Origin: an uncultured Eubacterium sp.
GTDB taxonomy: Bacteria; Bacillota; Clostridia; Lachnospirales; Lachnospiraceae
Length of the DNA: 34,659 nucleotides
Direction: 5' to 3'
NCBI GenBank assembly: GCA_947642745.1
Contig: CANRTU010000048.1
Coordinates: 1-34,659, forward strand
The position numbers were made by a program, and so were the translations under genes. Below are positions 26,252 to 33,670 of the stretch, in pieces. The stretch's first letter is position 1. Each line of letters starts with the position of its first letter. Under the pieces are notes generated by a model. The model was not told where the DNA came from, ran no database searches, and worked only from the letters and a program-made list of their open reading frames with translations.

Positions 26252-26773
26252 ATGGCAGTTTATTTTTATGGCTGTATCACACTGGACGGCTACTTAGCCA
26301 CAAAATCACACAATCTGGACTGGCTTTATGAGACCGGCAGTCCGGAGGAAACCAGTTGCGATGAATTTTACAACCGCATGGATATAACGCTGATGGGCCG
26401 CCGGACATTCCTGGAAGTGGAAAAGACCGGCAATCCGCAGACAGTTTATCCCACCACGGAAAACTATGTTTTTACCCACAGAACGCTCTCCTGTCCGGGG
26501 TTTACGGCAGTCAGTGAAGATCCGGTGAAATTTGTGGAAAGCCTGGGGCAAAATCGTAACATCTGGGTCGTAGGTGGAAATACCATTCTCGCTCCGCTGC
26601 TGGATCAGGATATGGTAGATTACCTGATCGTCCAGGTTGCCCCTGTGCTGCTGGGAGCCGGAATCCCCCTGTTCACCCAGGGAGAGGTTTTGCGCCGTTT
26701 CCAGCTGGACGCAGTCAGACAATACGGACAATTCGCGGAACTGGTTTACAGCCGTGGGAACCGTACTGTGTGA
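26252..26773 (+). CDS. Dihydrofolate reductase-family (RibD C-terminal type) reductase
   Basis: A 173-residue protein with the DHFR/RibD-C fold: start VYFYGCITLDGYLATKSHNL (binding loop with D and G residues), ITLMGRRTFLEVE (NADPH phosphate site), NIWVVGGNTILAPLL (the GG nucleotide loop) and APVLLGAGIPLF. It should be an NAD(P)H-dependent reductase; such YwjB/YyaP-like proteins are mostly uncharacterised and it is not the housekeeping folA. AAAGGAGG precedes the ATG. A GC-rich hairpin right after the stop (around 26778-26797), followed by CTTTT, may be its terminator. Confidence 0.85.
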   Translation: MAVYFYGCITLDGYLATKSHNLDWLYETGSPEETSCDEFYNRMDITLMGRRTFLEVEKTGNPQTVYPTTENYVFTHRTLSCPGFTAVSEDPVKFVESLGQNRNIWVVGGNTILAPLLDQDMVDYLIVQVAPVLLGAGIPLFTQGEVLRRFQLDAVRQYGQFAELVYSRGNRTV

Positions 26774-27149
26774 TTGTGGCCGGCACCGGCGGCCGCATCT
26801 TTTGTCTCTAAGCATCTCTTACCAGACCACGCACGCCGGAACAGGTGAAAATTTTCTATTCCCCTTTAGACGGGTAACTTGCGGATCTGCCAGACTGGAA
26901 AGATAATTTCTTTCTGTACCCCTTTGCACAGCATCATACCGGCGTTTTTCCAGGTTACCGGAAACAGGCCGGGTATCCGGCTCTGTCGGATCCCCGGCCT
27001 GCGGCAGGCTGCCCCTGGCTTCATTTTCTCCTTCACCACATGACAATCCTTCCGGAGGGCTTTTTACTTTACAGGCGCAATCCCGGCAGTGATTCCATTT
27101 ACTTTTTGCGAAAATCCGCAAACCAGACCTTCTTTCATTGTATATAAAA
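26774..27149. other. Region without a supported gene
   Basis: A 119-codon minus-strand open frame (26819-27178) spans this region but has no ribosome site, an unusual Arg/Gly/Pro-rich composition and no family match, so it is not called. A short stem with CCTTCCGGAGGG followed by a T run lies at about 27049-27066. Confidence 0.4.
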
Positions 27150-27350
27150 TTACTGTTGTTTTCTAAATGTAACAACAAACGCCCCTTTTACCTGCGTTGC
27201 TGTTGCCATATAATCGTATGTTACAAGTTCCCATCCATCAGCAGCCTTTTCATTAATTAACTGGTCTAATTTATCTACGTCGTCCGCATCTGCTTTGTCG
27301 GAAAACCATTTTGTGCCTACTGTTAAAATTTCTGTTTTATAAGTGTACAT
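27150..27350 (-). CDS. DUF4177-type small protein
   Basis: A 66-residue protein starting MYTYKTEILTVGTKWFSD. The pattern of a tyrosine-rich first strand, LDQLINEKAADGWELVTYDY and a final strand GAFVVTFRKQ is that of the DUF4177 family, in which the GWELV core is conserved. Function is unknown. AGGAGG lies before this ATG, so the longer frame to 27395 is not used. A decayed membrane-protein gene lies just upstream on the same strand. Confidence 0.75.
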   Translation of the reverse strand: MYTYKTEILTVGTKWFSDKADADDVDKLDQLINEKAADGWELVTYDYMATATQVKGAFVVTFRKQQ

Positions 27351-27537
27351 GATTTGTTTCCTCCTGCCATTCATAATAATAATTTCAAAATGCAAATTCC
27401 AGCTGCCGTTTTATGATATATCCTCCTGTATCGCCGTAAAGTATTATCCACTTCCATTCCAATATAATTAATTTCTTTATCAATATCAAGTATTTCATAA
27501 TATAAAAGAAGAAAAAATACCATGCCCATTCAGGAAA

Positions 27538-27749
27538 TTATGATATTCCATTTGCTAACCGGATTATGTGATCCATAGACCACTCTGATAAAGATCCGTA
27601 AATATTCAGAAGAACAAACAGTATGACATAAGAAATCAGTGTGGCCGTAGCAATATGCCCCTGCGCTCTTTCATCTTTTCCCTCCTTCGTAAAACAGAAG
27701 TATACAAAAAGCCTGATAGCAGGAAACCCACCCCTGCATTTAGTTTCAT
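27538..27749 (-). pseudogene. Small membrane protein gene with a frameshift (remnant)
   Basis: The minus-strand frame from ATG at 27749 reads MKLNAGVGFLLSGFLYTSVL then RRREKMKER and soon stops. From KER on, a second frame continues AQGHIATATLISYVILFVLL and NIYGSLSEW to a stop at 27538. Joined, they give a two-helix membrane protein with a basic loop, so one indel near 27680 probably killed it. No family is named. The piece between it and the DUF4177 gene (about 27400-27500) also reads open (DKEINYIGMEVDNTLRRYRR). Confidence 0.35.
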
Positions 27750-27775
27750 AAAAATTCTGCTGTCAGATAAAAGAT

Positions 27776-27940
27776 TCAGTCATTCAGATATGCCGGCATT
27801 TCGCCATTCTTCCATACATAAATCCAATCCTTATATACGCTGGTCTGTACCGGGTTACCCGGATTTCTTTCATAATATATGCTGATTCTGATTTCTTTCA
27901 CAAACGCTTTCCTCTGACAGATTTCCACTGAACGTTTTAA
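27776..27940 (-). pseudogene. C-terminal coding fragment of unknown protein
   Basis: The frame reads ISIYYERNPGNPVQTSVYKD, then WIYVWKNGEMPAYLND and a stop, 27 bp before the broken membrane-protein gene. It has protein-like composition but no start codon, and a stop just upstream. Probably the surviving end of a preceding operon gene. Confidence 0.22.
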
Positions 27941-28107
27941 TCATCATAGGGGAAAGCCGCCTGTATCATGTTATAATTTTAACTGTGCCACTGCTGCTCC
28001 ATCTTCCCTGCGTTTAAAACTATTAAGACAGATTTTATGTTTATTTAAAGTGTTTACGACTTATACTACCAAAGGCCGAATAAATCATTCCGCAGCCCCA
28101 GCCCCGG

Positions 28108-28466
28108 AGTGTGTTTGAAAAACGCTTTCCGTAAGATATACTCTGGAGGGAATCATATACTTCACAGTTTGCACCCTGAAGGGCATGATATACCCTGAAG
28201 GACATGATATGCTTCACTGTTTGCACCCTGAAGGGCATGATATACTCTGAAGGGCATGATGTACCCCAAAGGGCATGATATACCCTGAAGGACATGACCC
28301 GGGAGATTTGCACGGATGAAGGGCGCATACCAGGAAGGCACGATGCATCATGCCCTCCCTGGTATAGCGGGCTGTGCTGATTAAATTTGGAATGAATTCT
28401 CCGTATCATGCCTTTATGCTACAAAGCGGAGAGTGCATATCGCAGGAATGATTTTTCAGACACGCT
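28108..28466. mobile_element. MITE-like element, copy C (359 bp) with a long iteron array
   Basis: Ends AGTGTGTTTGAAAAAC (28108-28123) and, inverted, ATTTTTCAGACACGCT (28451-28466, identical to copy A). The left half is the 19-bp-unit array listed separately. The right half has a near-palindrome (about 28329-28363, core GGCACGATGCATCATGCC) built from two opposed, diverged copies of the same GGGCATGAT unit. No protein is encoded: open frames through the array arise because 19 is not a multiple of 3. It lies about 210 bp upstream of gatD. Confidence 0.75.
28142..28302. repeat. Iteron-like array of seven 19-bp units with 14-bp spacers
   Basis: Units begin at 28142, 28175, 28194, 28227, 28246, 28265 and 28284; consensus CCTGAAGGGCATGATATAC. 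Units 1/2 and 3/4 are separated by TTCACAGTTTGCAC and TTCACTGTTTGCAC (14 bp); the others are directly adjacent. The spacers are near-identical and much shorter than CRISPR spacers, so this is not a CRISPR array. Confidence 0.85.
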
Positions 28467-28675
28467 CTAAAATGTATTGCAGACCGGACCTGTATATTGT
28501 ATCATAGAAACAGTATTTCTTTGATTCATAAATTTTTTATAAAAACTGATACAAAGAAAACCAGAAGAAGTTTTATTTGTATGATAATTTTATATATTTA
28601 TATGCTTCTTTGATGTCGGAAATTGTGATAATATATCATAACTCAGATAAAAATTACGTGAAAGGACAAACATTC

Positions 28676-29419
28676 ATGAAACTGAAAATCGGGCATTTAT
28701 ATCCGGATCTATTAAATTTATATGGCGACCGTGGCAATATCCGCTGTCTGCAGAAACGTCTCCAGTGGAGAGGCATGGAAGCGGAAGTCATCCCGTATCC
28801 GGGAGGCAGCAGCATTGATTTCGAAAACCTGGATCTGATTCTGCTGGGCGGCGGATCTGACAGGGAACAGGAGCTGGTCTGCCGGTATCTGACGACGGCA
28901 GCGACAGCATTTAAAGACTGGGTAGAAAGCGGCGGCGTACTGCTGGCCGTCTGCGGCGGCTACCAGCTGCTGGGACATTATTACCGGACAGCGGACACTA
29001 CCATTGAAGGCCCGGGCATTCTGGATATTTATACGGAATGGCAGCCAGAGCGGCTTGTGTCGGATATTATTCTTGAAAGTCCGCTGTTTCACGATCCGGT
29101 GGTAGGATTTGAAAACCACGGAGGACGTACTTTCATCGGGGATCATAAGCCCTTTGGCAAAGTTATTTATGGATACGGAAATACCGGGACATCCGGCTAT
29201 GAAGGGGTTGTGTACAAAAATGTAACCGCCACCTATCTGCACGGACCGCTCCTTCCCAAAAACCCGGAAGTATGCGACAACCTGCTGGAACGTGCGCTCA
29301 GACGCAAATACGGCAGCCAGACTACCCTGGAACCTTTAAGCGATAAACTGGAACATGTGGCAAACAATACGATTACAGACCGATATCTAAATAAAAAGAA
29401 AAAATCATCCAGAAAATAA
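28676..29419 (+). CDS. gatD: Lipid II isoglutaminyl synthase, glutamine amidotransferase subunit GatD
   Basis: This 247-residue CobB/CobQ-like glutaminase takes ammonia from glutamine and passes it to MurT, which amidates the alpha-carboxyl of D-Glu in lipid II to D-isoglutamine. Seen: start KIGHLYPDLLNLYGDRGNI, nucleophile C93 in LLAVCGGYQLLG, GFENHGGRTF, and catalytic H189 in TATYLHGPLLPKNP. A basic tail (NKKKKSSRK) ends the protein. The start at 28676 has AAAGGA upstream; an in-frame ATG at 28577 would add 33 non-conserved residues. In most Firmicutes murT lies directly upstream in the same operon; here repeat element C lies there and no murT is in the window. It acts at the inner membrane face. 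Confidence 0.88.
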   Translation: MKLKIGHLYPDLLNLYGDRGNIRCLQKRLQWRGMEAEVIPYPGGSSIDFENLDLILLGGGSDREQELVCRYLTTAATAFKDWVESGGVLLAVCGGYQLLGHYYRTADTTIEGPGILDIYTEWQPERLVSDIILESPLFHDPVVGFENHGGRTFIGDHKPFGKVIYGYGNTGTSGYEGVVYKNVTATYLHGPLLPKNPEVCDNLLERALRRKYGSQTTLEPLSDKLEHVANNTITDRYLNKKKKSSRK

Positions 29420-29452
29420 ATATTCATTTCCACAGAATCATTGAGATTTGAA

Positions 29453-29580
29453 CTGACAGCGCTGCATCTATCGTCACTCTGCAAAGCGGAGGGAGGGACC
29501 GGTGCGGTGCCATCTCTGACTGACATCATGCCCGTCTGGTACAACAACGTGGCAGATGGCGATACAGGCAGCGCTGTCAG
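29453..29580. repeat. Long imperfect inverted repeat (about 29-bp arms)
   Basis: CTGACAGCGCTG plus about 17 further, mostly matching bases at 29453-29482 pair with 29552-29580, closing a 69-nt loop. It lies in the 3' region of gatD, ahead of the terminator hairpin. Both strands are also open for about 60-140 codons here, without a family match, so it could be a structured RNA or a decayed element. Confidence 0.5.
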
Positions 29581-29609
29581 TCTGAATCCCGGCATGTCAG
29601 TAACACCAG

Positions 29610-29662
29610 AATAACCGGCAATTGCCGTCATCCGCAAAAAGCGGCGGGCAATGCCGGTTATT
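29610..29662. terminator. Stem-loop between convergent gatD and purE
   Basis: AATAACCGGCAATTGCC and GGGCAATGCCGGTTATT form a stem of about 16 bp with one bulge. The loop holds a second small hairpin, CCGCAAAAAGCGG. There is no strong T run, but position and symmetry suit a bidirectional terminator. Confidence 0.55.
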
Positions 29663-29713
29663 ATCATCTGTACGTATTTCAGGTTTTACCCGCACAGGGG
29701 ACAGGGACTTTTG

Positions 29714-30223
29714 TCACGCTTTCCCATAATTGCGGTATCCACTCTCCTGCAGTTTTGCGTCTTTTGCCTGCACCTGTTCTTTCATTTTGCTGGAATAGTC
29801 TTTCAGTTTTACCAGCAGCTGTCCGTCAGATACTGCCAGTATCTTCGCCGCCAGAAGTCCCGCATTCAGTCCCCCGTTGATCGCCACGGTAGCTACCGGA
29901 ATGCCTCCCGGCATCTGTACAATGGAATACAGGGAATCCACACCACCCAGGGACGTGGTATGCATCGGAATGCCAATTACCGGCATCGGAAAAATGGCCG
30001 CACACATGCCCGGCAGATGAGCCGCCATGCCTGCCCCTGCGATAATTACTTTAAATCCTTTTTCCTCCGCTGTCTTTGCGTATTCGTAAAATACATCCGG
30101 CTCCCTGTGAGCGGAAATAATGGACATCTCATAAGAGATTCCCAGTTCCTCCAGTATATCCGCCGCCTTTGCCATAACCGGCATATCCGAATCTGAACCC
30201 ATTACAATTCCTACCTGTGCCAT
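29714..30223 (-). CDS. purE: N5-carboxyaminoimidazole ribonucleotide mutase PurE
   Basis: PurE (169 residues) converts N5-CAIR to CAIR in de novo purine synthesis. The sequence has the class I start VGIVMGSDSDMPVMAKAA, the catalytic SAHREPD (H39), AGAGMAAHLPGM, the PVIGIPM loop and SLYSIVQMPGGIPVATVAI, in the usual order. AAGGAGG lies before the ATG. It follows the aminopeptidase gene on the same strand with a 184-bp gap filled by duplicated gene ends. No purK or other pur gene is next to it in the window. Confidence 0.96.
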   Translation of the reverse strand: MAQVGIVMGSDSDMPVMAKAADILEELGISYEMSIISAHREPDVFYEYAKTAEEKGFKVIIAGAGMAAHLPGMCAAIFPMPVIGIPMHTTSLGGVDSLYSIVQMPGGIPVATVAINGGLNAGLLAAKILAVSDGQLLVKLKDYSSKMKEQVQAKDAKLQESGYRNYGKA

Positions 30224-30246
30224 TTTTGTTCCTCCTTATTTTCCTT

Positions 30247-30498
30247 TATCTTCCTGCCAGCAGCCCATTCAGTTTTCCATTCCCAGTGTTTTCGTTATCT
30301 TCCTTCCAGCGGCTCATTCAGCTCTCCGGTTCCAGATAACGCAAACTTTCCGTCACGGATTACATCTATCCGGCTCCCGTCCGGTAACCGCTCTGTTTAC
30401 GCTCCCTTTATCTTCCTTCCAGCGGCTTATTCAGCTCTCCGGTTCCAGGTACTACAAACTTTCCGTCACGGATTACATCTATCCGGCTCCCGTCCGGC
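30247..30498. repeat. Tandem duplication of the aminopeptidase gene 3' end
   Basis: About 91 bp at 30408-30498, covering the last coding bases and stop codon of the M29 gene, recur at 30295-30385 with a 113-bp period and about 10 differences. A shorter, more diverged third copy (about 45 bp) lies at 30247-30291. Each copy ends in the same stop, so they would encode GTGELNKPLEGR, GTGELNEPLEGR and GKLNGLLAGR. Confidence 0.85.
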
Positions 30499-32489
30499 AG
30501 CAGCGCCGTAATCGCATCCAGCTCGTCATATGGTATTGTAATATCCGTGTGACAGTTAAAGTAAGCTCTGGACGCATCTTCCCTGCGCAGCAGCGACCGC
30601 TCATTATCCCTAGGCATGATTTCTTTGCCATCCGGATTATAGACTGCCATATCCTCCGCATGGGAATAGCAGGTATCTCCCACGGCAAAATGCGGGCCGG
30701 TCTTTTCCGCAATCAGAATCGGAAGCTTGTCTTCGATATGATAATCCCTGGCCATGCGGTACGCCGTCGTATTAGTGCCAATGGCAAATTCTCCCATAGG
30801 CAGCGTTTCATGGTGCATCAGCAGATTTTCCAGAATATAACGTTTATTTTCTGCTTCATCCGCAAAATTGGCGCAGTGATAGTCTGTTATCATTCCATCG
30901 GTGAAGGTCAGCTCCAGGTCTTTGTAATCCAGATCCCTCAGATACACCCTGGTCACATGCAGCACACCGCTGGTACCTTTCAGCACAGGAGACGTGAACA
31001 CTTCCCCCACCGGAATATTTACATCCGCCACACAATTTTCAAACGCTGTCTGCCGGTCCGGATGCTCCAGCGGCCAGATGGAAACGGTCAGATCTGTATG
31101 GTTGGCGCCTTTTCCTGTAATATGCACCTGCCGCGCCTGATCCAGCACGTCTATGATCCGCTGCTGCATATTCCGGTAAAGCATGTAATCCAGGGTGTTT
31201 AATTTTACTGTTTCCGCAAATATCGCTTTATAATCCGCCCCGATGGCCGGCAGCGGATAGGCGATGATTGTATAACCGCGCTCTTCTCCTTTGATATATT
31301 CGTTCGTAATCTGGCTGGCCTGACTGGCATAGCTGATATTCAGACGCTGCTGCTTTTCATCATAACGGGCCGCCTCTTTTTTCCCCACTGGAAGAAACGG
31401 CTCTTCGCCAAACACTTCCTGCACTGCCGGGCCGGCGTATACTGCCGCCAGATGCTTATATTTTTCATAGGCGTTTTTTAACACTTCCAGCCTGCGGGTG
31501 ACAAACGCCTTGTCCAGATAATAAGCGCTGTCGTTGCGGTGGTCAAAATCAAACTGCCGGTTAGGCGATGTGGAATAACATCCCTGGCTCCCTTTGCTCC
31601 TGCTGCCCATGGAAGATACCGGATTACGGAATATAACCGTCTGCAGCCCCAGCTTTGCGAAATTTTCCATGGCCCTGCGAACAATCCGCTCAAAACCAGC
31701 GGCATAATGAATACTTACGGTTTTCTTTTTTGAAAGATCCTTGCCGGTCACCTCAAAACCGATCCGGTATCCTTCGGTAAACGTATCCGCCATTGCCTGA
31801 ATCTGTGTTTCCGGCAATCCGGCCAGATATGCGGCGGTCTGTTTCTCGTTATCCGAAATATAGGATCCATACCGGTACAGATAAGAGAGATCGTCCAGAC
31901 TGGCATTTTTTACGATATTTGTAAAAAAATCCAGCTCCGGGTCAATGCCTTCCCGTACGATCCGCTCCACCAGCACTTCGCTGTAATCATGGAAAAATCC
32001 GTAAATGATCCGGCCTGTTTCCCGTCCATCCGTACCCGTCCGGTCACAGTAGCTGGTATAAACTTCCACAAACAGTTCCAGCAGTATCGTCATATCGTAG
32101 ATCCGGCCTTCGAACGCATAGGCAATCAGCGCCCGGCACTCTGTATAAAGAAAGCAGAGCAGGCCGCCGGCTTCTTCTCCCAGCTTTTGCACCGCATAAG
32201 CCGGATTAGCGTAACTATGTCCGTACCGGTCTGGCAGAATATCCTCATACAGCCGCTGGTTTAACGCACCGCATTCCTCCATGGAACGGGGCTGGTCCAG
32301 CTTTCCCTCCCGGCACATCCGCAGCACATCCACCGTCAGCAGAAGAAATTCCGCTGTCTTTTGAAAATAATCCCGGTACGGCTCTTCCGTCTCCGGCTGT
32401 GCGGCCGCCTGACGAAGCCTGTCTGTTACCAGCGTAAAACGCTCCTCCAGCAGCCCGTTATCCTCACAATAAATATTTGTGTCTTTCAT
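30408..32489 (-). CDS. M29-family metallo-aminopeptidase (AmpS-like), long form
   Basis: A 693-residue cytoplasmic aminopeptidase. The C-terminal half is the M29 metalloenzyme domain: IPVGEVFTSPVLKGTSGVLHV holds a conserved Glu, DAENKR-type helix AENKRYILENLLMHH follows, then GEFAIGTNTTAYRMARDY and AEKTGPHFAVGDTCYSHAED with the metal-binding Glu/His/Asp set. Typical M29 enzymes have about 410 residues; the extra 280 at the N-terminus are helical and not assigned. The start at 32489 (MKDTNIYCED, with AGGAAGG upstream) is preferred; in-frame ATGs at 32537 and 32516 are further from any ribosome site. It probably releases amino-terminal residues from peptides. Its 3' end has been duplicated downstream. 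Confidence 0.85.
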   Translation of the reverse strand: MKDTNIYCEDNGLLEERFTLVTDRLRQAAAQPETEEPYRDYFQKTAEFLLLTVDVLRMCREGKLDQPRSMEECGALNQRLYEDILPDRYGHSYANPAYAVQKLGEEAGGLLCFLYTECRALIAYAFEGRIYDMTILLELFVEVYTSYCDRTGTDGRETGRIIYGFFHDYSEVLVERIVREGIDPELDFFTNIVKNASLDDLSYLYRYGSYISDNEKQTAAYLAGLPETQIQAMADTFTEGYRIGFEVTGKDLSKKKTVSIHYAAGFERIVRRAMENFAKLGLQTVIFRNPVSSMGSRSKGSQGCYSTSPNRQFDFDHRNDSAYYLDKAFVTRRLEVLKNAYEKYKHLAAVYAGPAVQEVFGEEPFLPVGKKEAARYDEKQQRLNISYASQASQITNEYIKGEERGYTIIAYPLPAIGADYKAIFAETVKLNTLDYMLYRNMQQRIIDVLDQARQVHITGKGANHTDLTVSIWPLEHPDRQTAFENCVADVNIPVGEVFTSPVLKGTSGVLHVTRVYLRDLDYKDLELTFTDGMITDYHCANFADEAENKRYILENLLMHHETLPMGEFAIGTNTTAYRMARDYHIEDKLPILIAEKTGPHFAVGDTCYSHAEDMAVYNPDGKEIMPRDNERSLLRREDASRAYFNCHTDITIPYDELDAITALLPDGSRIDVIRDGKFVVPGTGELNKPLEGR

Positions 32490-32668
32490 ATATGATAAAT
32501 TTCCTTCCTGTATCATTTTACGTTTCGCCCGGTACAACGGCCCGGTTTATTGACCTTATGCTCTGGTACGGTATCGCACATTGTCCGCAGGCTGGCACGA
32601 CGGATTCTGAAATAACTCACGATGCCCGCTACTTCGCCGCCAAGGCCTGCTTTTCTTTATACGCCTGT

Positions 32669-32803
32669 CCGCAGCGGCATATCGTCTGCGGTACCGTCTG
32701 ACGGATTCCGGAATATCCGGACTGGCTCCAGATGCTTCCCCTGCGGGCCTGTTTTTTATTTCTTTATATTTTAATCCGCAGCGGCATATCGTCTGCGGTA
32801 CCG
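32669..32803. repeat. Two identical 28-bp hairpin-forming repeats
   Basis: The same 28 bases (CCGCAGCGGCATATCGTC... to TACCG) occur at 32669-32696 and 32776-32803, 107 bp apart. Each contains CCGCAG and CTGCGG arms around an 11-nt loop. The flanks resemble the 3' end of the DUF6142 gene (CTTTATACGCC), so they seem to be degraded copies of that gene end. Confidence 0.75.
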
Positions 32804-32841
32804 CCTCCGGACTCTTCATCCTTGTGCCCGGTTTTCTTTCC

Positions 32842-33171
32842 TTATACGCCGATCCAGCCCAGCACATAGATTGCGGTCCAGCCTGCCAGCATCAGAACCG
32901 ACAGGATAGCTCCGGCCACCGGCACTTTTTTAATCACATTTTCCTTGCGTGCCTCACGGACAGAGATCCGCAGGGTCATAAGCGCCGCCAGGACAGCCGC
33001 AATTCCGATACAGCCGGTTTTCTCATCCGCATGACCGCCTTTTGAATATGAAAGGGCCACAGCGTAAAAAAACAATACCAGCGGCACAAAAGAAAGCACC
33101 AGCGCCGCTGTCCCTGCTCCCGAATGCTTCTTTTCCGTAAATTTATAGTTTTTGCGTCTTTTCCGTCTCAT
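32842..33171 (-). CDS. DUF6142-type small membrane protein
   Basis: A 109-residue protein with a very basic start (MRRKRRKNYKFTEKKHSGAG) and three hydrophobic segments: about 21-43, 53-70 and 84-108. The basic head followed by GTAALVLSFVPLVLFFYA is the pattern of DUF6142 proteins found in Lachnospiraceae, often beside pyrE and VanZ genes. Function is unknown. It starts 4 bp after the VanZ stop, so the genes are coupled. By the positive-inside rule its N-terminus is cytoplasmic. Confidence 0.7.
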   Translation of the reverse strand: MRRKRRKNYKFTEKKHSGAGTAALVLSFVPLVLFFYAVALSYSKGGHADEKTGCIGIAAVLAALMTLRISVREARKENVIKKVPVAGAILSVLMLAGWTAIYVLGWIGV

Positions 33172-33175
33172 CTGC

Positions 33176-33655
33176 TCATTCCCCTGTCAGTTCCCTGCCA
33201 TTTTTCCATTGTATGTTCCACATAATTTTGAAACAGAGCCAGCCGGACATTCCGCCCAGCGTATTTAAAATCATATCGTCCACATCACAGCTGCCTACCC
33301 TGGTCACCAGCTGGATCAGTTCCACCAGAAGGCTTACTTCAAAGCTGATCAGCGTTACTTTCCAGAACCCCCGGTTTTTCCGGGACAACAGCGGAAAGAA
33401 CAGGCCAAAAGGCACAAATGCCAGCACATTGCCTGCCAGATTCAGAAATACCGCATACAATCCCAGCGTCTGGTAATGAATAATAAACCTGCCGATTTCC
33501 CGAAAGGGTTTCAGATTATAGTGATAATGCTCTCTGGACAGATTCCGCCCCATACTCTCCGCAAAAAACAAAAAATATACCATTAAAATAATATACAGGC
33601 CAAACAACAGCCACGCTGTCAGCCGGTAGCCTTTTTTATGTTTACTATATTCCAA
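33176..33655 (-). CDS. VanZ-family membrane protein
   Basis: A 159-residue VanZ protein with four membrane helices: LTAWLLFGLYIILMVYFLFF, AVFLNLAGNVLAFVPFGLFF (with the N-x-x-G-N motif), VTLISFEVSLLVELIQLVT and the C-terminal helix. The signature CDVDDMILNTLGGMSGW is present, matching the one in the VanZ-RDD protein. The start codon is TTG, with AGAGGG 7 bp upstream. It lies 15 bp after pyrE. VanZ proteins can lower susceptibility to lipoglycopeptides, but here it appears to be a constitutive partner of the pyrE operon. Confidence 0.85.
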   Translation of the reverse strand: MEYSKHKKGYRLTAWLLFGLYIILMVYFLFFAESMGRNLSREHYHYNLKPFREIGRFIIHYQTLGLYAVFLNLAGNVLAFVPFGLFFPLLSRKNRGFWKVTLISFEVSLLVELIQLVTRVGSCDVDDMILNTLGGMSGWLCFKIMWNIQWKNGRELTGE

Positions 33656-33670
33656 TCCGGGACCCTCTGC

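Noticed and set aside
26819..27178. 119-codon minus-strand open frame with a Cys-x-x-Cys-x-Cys motif
   Set aside because: No ribosome site, odd composition, no family match, and it overlaps the end of the DUF4177 gene.
28142..28302. Possible CRISPR array
   Set aside because: Units are only 19 bp, several are directly adjacent, and the spacers are 14 bp and nearly identical; no cas gene is present.
28041..28409. 122-codon minus-strand open frame with repeated MSFRVYHAL-like peptides
   Set aside because: It is produced by reading the 19-bp iteron array; the unit is not a multiple of three and there is no ribosome site. The DNA repeat, not a protein, is the real feature.
29440..29480. tRNA-like GTTCAAATC segment on the minus strand
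   Set aside because: The flanking bases do not form a T stem and no cloverleaf can be built around it.
29233..29667. 144-codon minus-strand open frame opposite the end of gatD
   Set aside because: It overlaps the conserved C-terminus of gatD and the inverted repeats; no start signal and no family match.
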